55,040 nucleotides of DNA, from positions 1-55,040 of the IMG/VR virus record IMGVR_UViG_3300030116_000815, one strand, 5' to 3'. A model generated the notes under the pieces. That model was not told the origin of the DNA. It saw only the letters and a list, made by a program, of their open reading frames with translations, and searched no databases. How positions within the stretch are numbered: the first letter of the stretch is position 1; each line of letters opens with the position of its first letter. Source of the DNA: a virus. The translations under genes were made by a program, and so were the position numbers. Shown here piece by piece: positions 18,188 through 25,812 of the stretch.

Positions 18188-18197
18188 ACCCTATAAT
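18170..18197 (+). promoter_or_regulatory. Sigma70-type promoter for hsp20
   Basis: TTGACA at 18170-18175, 16-base spacer, TATAAT at 18192-18197. Both hexamers are perfect consensus. It lies over the end of the cyclase gene and about 60 bases before the Hsp20 start, so Hsp20 can be expressed separately by host RNA polymerase. Confidence 0.85.
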
Positions 18198-18253
18198 ATA
18201 AGTAGAGTGTGCGAAAGGTCGGCACTCATTAACTTGCTTTAATAGGAGTTATT

Positions 18254-18673
18254 ATGACAAATCAAAAAGCATTCGGGCAGTTCAGCCCATTCTCGGTAGG
18301 GTTTGATGAAATATTTAATACACTAAGTATGACATCTAAATTAAACTCTAAACCAAACTATCCACCATACAACATTGTAAAGTCAGGCGAAGATTATCGT
18401 ATTGAAATATCAATGGCAGGTTTCAAGGTCGAAGATATTGATGTTGAAGTCAAGGATAATACATTAACTATATCTGCTGAACAGACAGATGAAAAGAAAG
18501 GAGTAGAATATATCCATAAAGGTATATCTGAAAGAGACTTTTATAAATCATTTGCTCTTGCAGAGTATGTTGAAGTAAAAGATGCAGTAGTTTTGGATGG
18601 TATTTTGGTGATTTCTTTGGAAAAAAACATTCCAGAAGAAGAAAAGCCTAAAAAAATAGCAATAAAAAGCTAA
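18254..18673 (+). CDS. Small heat-shock protein Hsp20 (IbpA-like)
   Basis: 139 residues with taggag RBS. The alpha-crystallin domain spans about 38-130: PPYNIVKSGEDYRIEISMAGF, then DIDVEVKDNTLTISAEQ, the ERDFYKSFAL strand and the DGILVISLEK block, with a C-terminal KKIAIKS tail carrying the I-x-I/V anchor motif. It is an ATP-independent holdase. Hsp20 genes are common in marine myoviruses and may help virion folding or host stress survival. It has its own promoter and is the last plus-strand gene before the convergence point. Confidence 0.93.
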   Translation: MTNQKAFGQFSPFSVGFDEIFNTLSMTSKLNSKPNYPPYNIVKSGEDYRIEISMAGFKVEDIDVEVKDNTLTISAEQTDEKKGVEYIHKGISERDFYKSFALAEYVEVKDAVVLDGILVISLEKNIPEEEKPKKIAIKS

Positions 18674-18680
18674 ATCCCAC

Positions 18681-18765
18681 CAGAGGCACGGAGAAGCTCT
18701 GTATTAAATAATCGTTCTTACGATACCTATCGCATTAGGTACTATCAGATAATGCAATACAGAGC
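18681..18765. terminator. Structured region between convergent operons
   Basis: An outer inverted repeat of 10 bases (18696-18705 with 18756-18765) encloses two hairpins, ATCGT/ACGAT (18711-18724) and GCATTA/TAATGC (18732-18755), making a three-way-junction shape on either strand. The pentamer CAGAG at 18681-18685 can pair alternatively with CTCTG at 18697-18701. There is no long T-run, so this is not a textbook intrinsic terminator. Its position between the ends of hsp20 and the opposing operon suggests bidirectional termination or 3'-end protection. Confidence 0.5.
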
Positions 18766-18786
18766 ATCCTGTGAGGTCAATTTTCT

Positions 18787-19011
18787 TCATTCTCCCATTT
18801 TTCTAGCATTTAAGTGATTTTCTATGTCTTGGTGTATAGAATCTAGTTTTGTAGTGCCTTCTCGCATTACAACTTCTAATACAGCATAGTCTTCTGGTTT
18901 AAAATGTTCTTTTAATTTTGTAATGTCTGTTGTTATTCTTTCAGTAATTAACTTTCCAGACTTATCATACAAAAATTTATAGCCTAAGAGAGTGGCTTCT
19001 TTTCTTTTCAT
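18787..19011 (-). CDS. Hypothetical protein downstream of nrdB
   Basis: 74 residues, ATG overlapping the nrdB stop (ATGA), so translationally coupled as the last gene of the replication operon. N-terminal basic segment, then alternating beta/alpha pattern, mostly charged. No recognised family or membrane segment. Its coupling to nrdB may point to nucleotide metabolism but nothing in the sequence shows it. Confidence 0.55.
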   Translation of the reverse strand: MKRKEATLLGYKFLYDKSGKLITERITTDITKLKEHFKPEDYAVLEVVMREGTTKLDSIHQDIENHLNARKMGE

Positions 19012-19982
19012 TTCTCAAATCCTGTAAATGTAATATTATCTTGTCTTCCTCGTAGCCCTGCTTTCATATATGTAGTTGCTCGACCTTCAAAGAAGTTCTG
19101 ATGTTCTACTCCCATGACTTCATCTATCCAACCAAGAGGATTTTCTTTCTGGTCATAGTTAGTTTTAAGACCAAGTTGTAATAATCTTCTATCAGCTATG
19201 TATCTATTGTATGCATACATATCTTTTTTAGTTAGTCCTTGTAAGTCTCCCATCTCAAACACTAAGTCTAAGAACTTATCTTCAAGTGTTACCATCTCTC
19301 TACAGATTTCATATATTTCTTTCTTGAAATCATCTGTCCATATATCTATGTTTTCTTTTATAAATTCTCTAAATAGTTTAGTCATTGCTTCTACATGCAT
19401 TGATTCATCACGAATAGAATATGTTACTATCTGACCCATGCCTTTCATCTTGCCGAATCTTGGGAAGTTTAACAAGATTGCAAAGCTACTAAATAATTGT
19501 AGTCCTTCTGTAAAAGCAGAATAAACAGCAAGAGTTTTTGCTATTGTTCTTTTATCAGACTTAGTAGGTTTAAAGTTTGAAACATAGTCATGTTTATCTG
19601 CCATCTCTTCGTAGTCAGCAAAAGCTTTATACTCTATGTCAGGCATACCTACAGTATCAAGTAGTAAACTGTATGCATGTTGATGTATTGATTCCATGTT
19701 GGCAAAAGATGACATCATCATTCTTGCTTCTGGTTTTGTAAAAGTACGCATGTACTTATCTATATATCCACTAGCTACATCTACATCTGATTGTGTAAAC
19801 AATCTAAATATCTGTGTTAGTAAATTCTTTTCTGTGTCATTTAAGTCTTGCCAGTCTTTGACATCTGTATGTAAAGGTACAGATTCGGGCATCCAATGCA
19901 TTTGATTTTGTAATACATAATAATCAAACATCCATGGGTACTCAAAAGGTTTGTAATAATCTCTGTTACCTAGTAAACTCAT
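19008..19982 (-). CDS. nrdB: Ribonucleoside-diphosphate reductase beta subunit (class I)
   Basis: 324 residues. It is the radical-generating subunit that pairs with NrdA to make dNTPs for phage replication. The dimetal ligands are present: Asp in the TQSDVD helix (D66 or D68), E97 and H100 in MESIHQHAY, E159 (FTEG), E193 and H196 (RDESMH). The radical tyrosine is conserved as Y104, four residues after H100 as in E. coli NrdB. It is short compared with E. coli NrdB (about 375), near the length of NrdF-type proteins. It is separated from nrdA by one small gene. Confidence 0.95.
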   Translation of the reverse strand: MSLLGNRDYYKPFEYPWMFDYYVLQNQMHWMPESVPLHTDVKDWQDLNDTEKNLLTQIFRLFTQSDVDVASGYIDKYMRTFTKPEARMMMSSFANMESIHQHAYSLLLDTVGMPDIEYKAFADYEEMADKHDYVSNFKPTKSDKRTIAKTLAVYSAFTEGLQLFSSFAILLNFPRFGKMKGMGQIVTYSIRDESMHVEAMTKLFREFIKENIDIWTDDFKKEIYEICREMVTLEDKFLDLVFEMGDLQGLTKKDMYAYNRYIADRRLLQLGLKTNYDQKENPLGWIDEVMGVEHQNFFEGRATTYMKAGLRGRQDNITFTGFEK

Positions 19983-20181
19983 CGAAATTCTCCTTTAATG
20001 TTTTAAGTTTATCTTCTGCAGTAGCTAACTTATCTATTTCAATGTCCATTGTTTCAATAATGTTAGGATGTTCAGCAACACCAACACTACTTTTAAAATA
20101 GTTTAATAAATTAGTTTCAGCTTCTGCTCTCTCTGCTTCATACTTCAAGCGTAAAGCATTATATATTTTTTGTTTTATCAT
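19966..20181 (-). CDS. Small coiled-coil protein between nrdA and nrdB
   Basis: 71 residues, highly charged and helical (YEAERAEAETNLL, KLKTLKENF), predicted coiled coil with no Cys pair, so not a glutaredoxin. It overlaps the nrdB start by 17 bases and follows the nrdA stop by two bases. The tight packing suggests co-translation with the reductase subunits. Function unknown. Confidence 0.6.
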   Translation of the reverse strand: MIKQKIYNALRLKYEAERAEAETNLLNYFKSSVGVAEHPNIIETMDIEIDKLATAEDKLKTLKENFDEFTR

Positions 20182-20183
20182 AA

Positions 20184-22079
20184 TTATCCCTCACAGGCTA
20201 CACATTCCACATCATCCAACTTGATTCTTGGAACTTTAATATTAACATTCTCTACACTTCTAGCTGCGTTGGACCTAAAATAGTATAGTGATTTTAATTT
20301 ATTCATACCATACCAATGAACATCATTTACATACTGCATATAGTCATCGTGTATGTCTTGTTGTTCTGTTGCTTTTGGTAAAGTAAAAAAGAGATTTACA
20401 GATTGTGCTTGACAAACATACTGTTGTCTTTGATACGCATGTTCAACAACCCATATCTGATTTATCTCATTTGCTGTTTTAAATATTTCTTTTTCATCAT
20501 CAGTAAGAATATCTAAATGTTGTACCGAGCCATCCTTTCCAGATATATCTTTCCAAAGCTCATCTAATTCTTTATCTTTTAGTCCTTTGTCTTTAAAAAT
20601 CTTTTCAAGGAATTTGTTTTTAACTTGATAACTACCTGATAAAGTTTTGTGAGTATATGCATTGGCACGATAAGGCTCAATAGAAGGACTAGTACCGGAA
20701 CAGATAATACCAGAACTAGCGTTAGGAGCAATAGCAAGAAGATTAGCATTGCGAATGTCATCACTAAGTAAATCAGGGCATCCACCACGCATTTCAGCCA
20801 ATCTTTTAGAAGCTTGAACAGCTTTGTTCTTAATGTGTTTAAATGCTTGATGATTGAAGCTGGTTGCCAGAACTCCCTCGAAAGGAATATTTTTAGACTG
20901 GAGGTAAGCATGGAAACCCATCGCACCCAAACCCAACGACCTTTCTCTATAAGCCGAATAAGCCGACTTGGCAAACCCTTCTTTACCTTCTCTAATATAT
21001 TTTGTAAACCTTTTAAAATTCGCACTATATCCTCCTAACTGTGATGTGTCTACTGCATTTTCTATGTAATGCTCTATTACATTATCTAACATTGTAATTA
21101 AATCTTCTATAAAATAATTATCACTAACCCATGTGTCAAACTTTTCTAAGTTTACAGAAGATAGACAACATACTGCAGTCCTCTCTTCATTTGTTGGTAG
21201 TGTAATCTCTGAACATAAATTACTTTGTCTTATTTGTAATCCTAATTTTTGTTGTTGTTCAGGTAAAGCATCATTACATGTATCAATATTAACCATGTAT
21301 GGCTCTCCTGTTTCTGCTCTAGCATTTATAATTTGAAACCATAAGTCTCTAGCATTTATAACTTTGACTGCCTCATTTGTTTTAGGGTCAATTAATCTCC
21401 AATCTTCATCATTCTTTACTGCATCTAAGAATGCATTAGTTATATTAATTCCATTATGTAAGTTCAAACATTTTCTATTTATATCTCCACCAGATTCTTT
21501 ACGCATATTTATAAACTCTTCTATCTCTGGATGACTAACATCTAAGTATGCTGCATAACTTCCTCTTCTTGTAGTGCCTTGATTAAAGGCTAACATCTGT
21601 GAATCTACTACATGCATGAAAGGAATTGAACCAGTAGAACGACTGCCATGAGTAGTAGGTATACCATTACTCCTAACATCTCCCCAAAATCCACCAATGC
21701 CTCCACCTGAACTTGCCAACCAAATGTTTTCATCATAGTGAGCAGATAAACCACTCCTGCTGTCAGGTACATAATTAAGGAAGCAACTAATAGGTAACCC
21801 ACGAGTAGTTCCCCCGTTACTAAGTATAGGAGTGCTAAACATGAACCACCTATCGGAACTGTAATTATAAAGTCTTTGAGCCAATTCATAATCTGTCTCG
21901 CCTTTGTAAGTGGCTGCGAAGACCGAGGCTCTTGCGAACGCTTCTTGTGCATGTGTTTCTCCTTCCCAAAAGTATCTATCTCTTAGTGTATCTAAACTAA
22001 ATTTATCAAAGTGTTTTTCTTTGTCATAGTCTATTTCAATTCCCAAGTAAGGCTTGGTTCCTATTTTATCATCAACCAT
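20184..22079 (-). CDS. nrdA: Ribonucleoside-diphosphate reductase alpha subunit (class I)
   Basis: 631 residues, compact and without an N-terminal ATP-cone, so likely lacking dATP overall-activity inhibition. Active-site residues: C99 (LPISCFLN), N287/C289/E291 (SNLCSEITLP), the second redox Cys in AVCCLSS (C304/C305), the PNASSGIICSGTSPSIEP loop and a C-terminal CVAC pair (C626, C629) for re-reduction. The tyrosine pair of the radical pathway lies in the LYYF segment near the end. It supplies deoxynucleotides with NrdB. It is part of the replication operon and overlaps the upstream small gene by 8 bases. Confidence 0.95.
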   Translation of the reverse strand: MVDDKIGTKPYLGIEIDYDKEKHFDKFSLDTLRDRYFWEGETHAQEAFARASVFAATYKGETDYELAQRLYNYSSDRWFMFSTPILSNGGTTRGLPISCFLNYVPDSRSGLSAHYDENIWLASSGGGIGGFWGDVRSNGIPTTHGSRSTGSIPFMHVVDSQMLAFNQGTTRRGSYAAYLDVSHPEIEEFINMRKESGGDINRKCLNLHNGINITNAFLDAVKNDEDWRLIDPKTNEAVKVINARDLWFQIINARAETGEPYMVNIDTCNDALPEQQQKLGLQIRQSNLCSEITLPTNEERTAVCCLSSVNLEKFDTWVSDNYFIEDLITMLDNVIEHYIENAVDTSQLGGYSANFKRFTKYIREGKEGFAKSAYSAYRERSLGLGAMGFHAYLQSKNIPFEGVLATSFNHQAFKHIKNKAVQASKRLAEMRGGCPDLLSDDIRNANLLAIAPNASSGIICSGTSPSIEPYRANAYTHKTLSGSYQVKNKFLEKIFKDKGLKDKELDELWKDISGKDGSVQHLDILTDDEKEIFKTANEINQIWVVEHAYQRQQYVCQAQSVNLFFTLPKATEQQDIHDDYMQYVNDVHWYGMNKLKSLYYFRSNAARSVENVNIKVPRIKLDDVECVACEG

Positions 22080-22329
22080 TTTCTTCCTCTATATGTAAAG
22101 CTATTATAGCATAATGTATTATCTTTAATAACTCTAATCTTTTATTATCTTTCTTTCCATATCTCATTGCATACTTCATAATGTTACCAATACAAAATCC
22201 TTCTCCATATCCTGCATCTATAATCATATCTGTAGCTTGATACTTACCTTCGGCATAATGCTTTTTGTAAGTCTCATGTATATAATCATCTATCTCTTCT
22301 AGTATTCTACTCTCACTAAACTTTCTCAT
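22072..22329 (-). CDS. DUF3310-like small protein
   Basis: 85 residues. The C-terminal half contains FCIGNIMKYAMRYGKK followed by a helix ending in HYAIIALHIE, which matches the GN-x-x-KY-x-x-R-x-x-KK signature I associate with DUF3310/SaV-like phage proteins. That family often sits beside nucleotide-metabolism genes. It starts four bases inside the upstream oxygenase gene end and overlaps nrdA. Assignment is by motif recall. Confidence 0.6.
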   Translation of the reverse strand: MRKFSESRILEEIDDYIHETYKKHYAEGKYQATDMIIDAGYGEGFCIGNIMKYAMRYGKKDNKRLELLKIIHYAIIALHIEEENG

Positions 22330-22907
22330 TTAAACTTACTCCCTTCAAACCATGCAACCAAACTTCTTCTAGTTCCAGAAGTTACAGGCGTAACTCTGTG
22401 TGTAGAAAAAGATGGGAACACTAATATACTACCCTGTTTTCTAGCATTATCAGGAGTTGAACTATGCTGAAATTCAAAGTCTCCACCTGTATAATCATCA
22501 GACTCTGAAAGTTGTAGTGTTAAACTTAACTTTCTATGAAAAGCATTATCTGTATCTAGAAATGTATCTATATGCCAGTTATAAAAATCTCCGTTATTTT
22601 CATCTCCATGATAAACAGTATACTGAATTGAATCTAAATACTTTACATCAAAATCATAAGACAATCTATTGGCTGCATTAATAGAGTTCCAAAATCTAGG
22701 AGCAATAAAGTTCCAAAGAGGCATATGGTCTGGGTTTGCTGTAGTTATAAAAGCAACATTCCCTTTCCTATGTTTTGTAACTCTTTGTTCTGAACCTTCT
22801 CCTGTTGTAGCATCCGTTATATTTAACAACTTTTCACATTCAGTTACTATATGATTACAGTCTTCTTTTGAAAACCAATCTTGAAATAACATACAATTTT
22901 CCATCAC
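22326..22907 (-). CDS. 2-oxoglutarate/Fe(II) oxygenase (prolyl-4-hydroxylase-like)
   Basis: 193 residues (second Met at 22904 equally likely as start). Double-stranded beta-helix fold markers: iron ligands H112 and D114 (NWHIDTF) and H170 (STHRVTP), 2-oxoglutarate-binding R180 (SGTRRSLVAWF), with the YTGGDFEF strand between. It couples 2OG decarboxylation to hydroxylation of a substrate. Such enzymes are frequent in marine phages with unknown targets. It lies in the replication operon between an exonuclease and the DUF3310-like gene, so a nucleic-acid or replication-protein target is as likely as a virion protein. Confidence 0.88.
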   Translation of the reverse strand: MMENCMLFQDWFSKEDCNHIVTECEKLLNITDATTGEGSEQRVTKHRKGNVAFITTANPDHMPLWNFIAPRFWNSINAANRLSYDFDVKYLDSIQYTVYHGDENNGDFYNWHIDTFLDTDNAFHRKLSLTLQLSESDDYTGGDFEFQHSSTPDNARKQGSILVFPSFSTHRVTPVTSGTRRSLVAWFEGSKFK

Positions 22908-23698
22908 TTATTCTCCCATTCATAATTTTTAACTAACTGCCAATATCTTAATATACTATTAAACATTTCTTTGTGTTTCTCATGAGATTCTTCCTCCCAT
23001 ATGTGGCATAAAACTAAACTTGTATCTGCTCTATCTACAAAGATAGAAACTCTGGTAGGATTATCTATGTCGCAACCTTGTGCATACGCAGACAACTGCA
23101 TACCATGTTCATCATATACTAATTTAGCAGGGTCTTTACCAAATAGATTGTCTTTCGTTTTAAAGTCCACAAAAATACCGGACTTAGAATACAAGTCTAT
23201 CTTACCACCATAACCCTGTCGTGCACAGAAAGAATCTTCTGCTATCCATTCTTCATCAGGAAAGTTTTCATCAAGCCAAGCTTTAATAATTTTGTAAGGT
23301 TTAGTTTTAGCCTTACCTAAAAATCCTTTTTCTATTTGAGCATGGATTTTAGTTCCTTCTTCTGCTGCTTTTAAACCTATATTCTTAGCATCGGCTTTGC
23401 ACCTATAAACATAAGAATCTAAAGATTCCTCATCGCCAATACCTACAGTAACTGCAGATTTAATAGCTTGTGTAATCTTCCAATTTTCTAAAGCAGGTTT
23501 AGCAATCATACCTATAATGGTAGTTACTGATGGAACTAAACCTAAAGACTTGGCATCTCTCAATGTGGTATTTCTTTCTTTACCATTAGCACCTATGATT
23601 GTATACATAGGTCCACCATCTTGGTCATACCAATGTCCTGATTCGGATGTAAATTTATTATAGTTATCTAATTTACTTTTGTCAATCTTTTTCTTCAT
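22904..23698 (-). CDS. PD-(D/E)XK exonuclease (RecB/Cas4-like)
   Basis: 264 residues. The nuclease core is visible in the second half: GGKIDLYSKSGIFVDFKTK gives the D...D-x-K motif, followed by the QLSAYAQG helix typical of RecB/lambda-exonuclease-type folds. The N-terminal half contains the PSVTTIIG and GTKIHAQIEKGF helices usual before the core in phage exonucleases. A 5'-3' exonuclease role like T7 gp6 in host DNA degradation, primer removal or recombination is likely from its position in the DNA replication operon. Confidence 0.82.
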   Translation of the reverse strand: MKKKIDKSKLDNYNKFTSESGHWYDQDGGPMYTIIGANGKERNTTLRDAKSLGLVPSVTTIIGMIAKPALENWKITQAIKSAVTVGIGDEESLDSYVYRCKADAKNIGLKAAEEGTKIHAQIEKGFLGKAKTKPYKIIKAWLDENFPDEEWIAEDSFCARQGYGGKIDLYSKSGIFVDFKTKDNLFGKDPAKLVYDEHGMQLSAYAQGCDIDNPTRVSIFVDRADTSLVLCHIWEEESHEKHKEMFNSILRYWQLVKNYEWENK

Positions 23699-24104
23699 CT
23701 TTTAAACCTTTAAATGTTTTAAATACATCTGTGGTAAATAATTTTTGTATACTTACTAACCACATTTTACTTGCATTATGGTCTCCACCACTTACAGATT
23801 TTTTGAAATCTAATTTTTCAATTAACTGTTTTAGTTTTGGAACTTCAAATACAAGTGTGCAGAATATATGGTCATCAATACAAAGGTTATGGAACCAGTA
23901 GTCTGCTTCTGTTACTGCAATACCTGATGGCTTTCCATATGATTCATATTCAATACATATATTACCTGTCTTCATCCACATACCTCTTTCGGATTTAACT
24001 TCAATCCTTTTATTAGTAAGCATGTTGGCTACCTTTTCTTCTCTAATCTGACCATATTGTAAATCAAGGTCAAACTTTTTTCTATCTTTCTTAGTGGGTT
24101 TCAC
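23682..24104 (-). CDS. PD-(D/E)XK-like endonuclease
   Basis: 140 residues. The N-terminal third has DLDLQYGQIREEKVAN, then EVKSERG and TGNICIEYESYGKPSGIA, forming an E...E-x-K ... I-E-Y-E pattern of a restriction-endonuclease-like fold. Its position next to DNA polymerase is where T7 encodes its Holliday-junction resolvase, so a structure-specific endonuclease for resolving replication intermediates is plausible. Start overlaps the end of the polymerase gene by 14 bases. Confidence 0.65.
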   Translation of the reverse strand: MKPTKKDRKKFDLDLQYGQIREEKVANMLTNKRIEVKSERGMWMKTGNICIEYESYGKPSGIAVTEADYWFHNLCIDDHIFCTLVFEVPKLKQLIEKLDFKKSVSGGDHNASKMWLVSIQKLFTTDVFKTFKGLKDEEKD

Positions 24105-25812
24105 TCCAGTTTCCTCCTATTTTATATTCTCCATCTAGTTCGCAACGCATTTTAAAAGTCTGTCCTGCTTTTCTAATTGCATCGCATCCCATTCTTCCAA
24201 CAAAATCTGCCTGAGATTCTTTTACTTGTAACTGCCATTCATCATGTATGTTGGCAACAAACTTAGCATCTAAGGTATTTAGTCTTATCATCTCATCTAA
24301 GTATATCATAGCTTGTTTCATTACGATAGCACCACTTCCTTGTAATAAAGTATTCAAGGCAGCATGTGGGCTACGCACATATATCTTTCTTCTATCTATA
24401 CCTAAAAGAAATCCTCTTTGAGATGCTTGTTGGACTTGGTCTCTTAGTTTCTTGAGAGCAGGTAAGTTTCTAAAGAATCTTTGTTTTAATTGTTTACCTT
24501 TCTTTATATCTCCCTTTGCAATCTTTCCTATCTTCGCATCTCCTGCACCATAAACTAAAGCATATATAAATGTCTTAGCTTGGTCTCTTGTTTTTAATCC
24601 TGCTAGTTCTTGATTAGTTGTATGTATGTCTCCATGTAAAACTTCATTAATATAATTATCATCTTTCATATAGTGAGCCAACATCCTTAGTTCTAATCCA
24701 CTAGCATCTATACCTACAAGTTTATATCCTTCTGGCACAGTCCAACAAGCTCTACATTCTTTACCGAATGGGCTATGTATATTAGGAACTTGTGCCATGT
24801 TAGGATTTCTATGGGTCATTCTCCCTGTGATAGTTCCATTTGGTATAACCTTACCATGAACTCTATCATCTTTTAATTCATCAATCCATGATGATATTTG
24901 TGCAATTCGTTTTTGATATAACAAGTAGTTAGCAATTAATTTAGCCTCCTCTATATGTTCAATCTTTTTAAGAGTGCCTTCATCTACAATAGGTTGACCT
25001 GTAGGTGTAAACCTTTCTGGTTTCCAACCAAAGTCTATAAGATATTCTCCTATTTGTTTCCGACTTCCTAGATTAAACTCAACTAATTTTTTACGCATGA
25101 ATGGCTCATAGTTCTTTTGTGTCATACAAGTGTCATACTCCTCATCAGTAAGACCTCGTTTACTTAACTGTCCATCCTTACGAACATAAGGTGTAACTAT
25201 TTTATCATCTACTAACTTAGGTTTAAATGTAGTTTGTACTGCTAGTTCAGTCTGTGATTTTTTATCCTGTAAGTCTGCAAGTAATTCCATTGCTTTCCTA
25301 CTATCAAAATAAAACCCAGACTTCTCTTGCTGATTTATAATCTTAGCAACTCTATGTTCTAGTTCTAGACTTTGCTCACTAAAACCTTTGCCTTCATTTA
25401 ATAAATGCTCATACACTTTTTCATTTAAACATACATCTCCTACACAATACTCTAACATTTCTGGAGAGTATGTTGTAAACTCTGGTTGTTCTTTCTTATA
25501 CATGTTTACTCTAAATCCCCAAGTCTTGAGACTATGTCCATTTTCTCTGACTGGATTATAAAGTCTTGACATGACAAGTGTATCAATGACTTGACCAGTA
25601 AATTTAAAATCATATAGTTTTTCTAATACTGGTAAATCAAAACCAATTATATTATGACCTATCAAGGCATCAGCAGTAGATAATAAATCTAATCCATCTT
25701 GTATTTGATTATGACCAAACTTATGTATCTTACCATTAAGTTCTTTTGCAACTAAGCACCATACTTTTGTTGCATTTAAGTCATCTGTTTCTATATCAAA
25801 AATCATCTTCAT
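24091..25812 (-). CDS. polA: Family A DNA polymerase (T7-like) with 3'-5' exonuclease
   Basis: 573 residues. Exonuclease motifs: Exo I D6-E8 (FDIETD), Exo II with D59 (NIIGFD), Exo III Y122-D126 (YCVGD). Polymerase motifs: A with D369 (GIDASGLELRMLAHY), B R409-K413-Y417 (RDQAKTFIYALVYG), C H523-D524-E525. It is shorter than T7 gp5 (704), mainly in the region between exonuclease and fingers. The residue matching E. coli F762 is Tyr (Y417), as in T7, a state associated with virulent phages that carry ribonucleotide reductase. It replicates the genome together with the primase-helicase encoded just upstream. Confidence 0.96.
   Translation of the reverse strand: MKMIFDIETDDLNATKVWCLVAKELNGKIHKFGHNQIQDGLDLLSTADALIGHNIIGFDLPVLEKLYDFKFTGQVIDTLVMSRLYNPVRENGHSLKTWGFRVNMYKKEQPEFTTYSPEMLEYCVGDVCLNEKVYEHLLNEGKGFSEQSLELEHRVAKIINQQEKSGFYFDSRKAMELLADLQDKKSQTELAVQTTFKPKLVDDKIVTPYVRKDGQLSKRGLTDEEYDTCMTQKNYEPFMRKKLVEFNLGSRKQIGEYLIDFGWKPERFTPTGQPIVDEGTLKKIEHIEEAKLIANYLLYQKRIAQISSWIDELKDDRVHGKVIPNGTITGRMTHRNPNMAQVPNIHSPFGKECRACWTVPEGYKLVGIDASGLELRMLAHYMKDDNYINEVLHGDIHTTNQELAGLKTRDQAKTFIYALVYGAGDAKIGKIAKGDIKKGKQLKQRFFRNLPALKKLRDQVQQASQRGFLLGIDRRKIYVRSPHAALNTLLQGSGAIVMKQAMIYLDEMIRLNTLDAKFVANIHDEWQLQVKESQADFVGRMGCDAIRKAGQTFKMRCELDGEYKIGGNWSETH

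Noticed and set aside
18696-18765. 70-base cloverleaf-like fold with 7+ bp closing stem, possible tRNA
   Set aside because: Loops do not fit a tRNA: no T-loop TTCRA on either strand, one hairpin loop has only four bases, and there is no seven-base anticodon loop.
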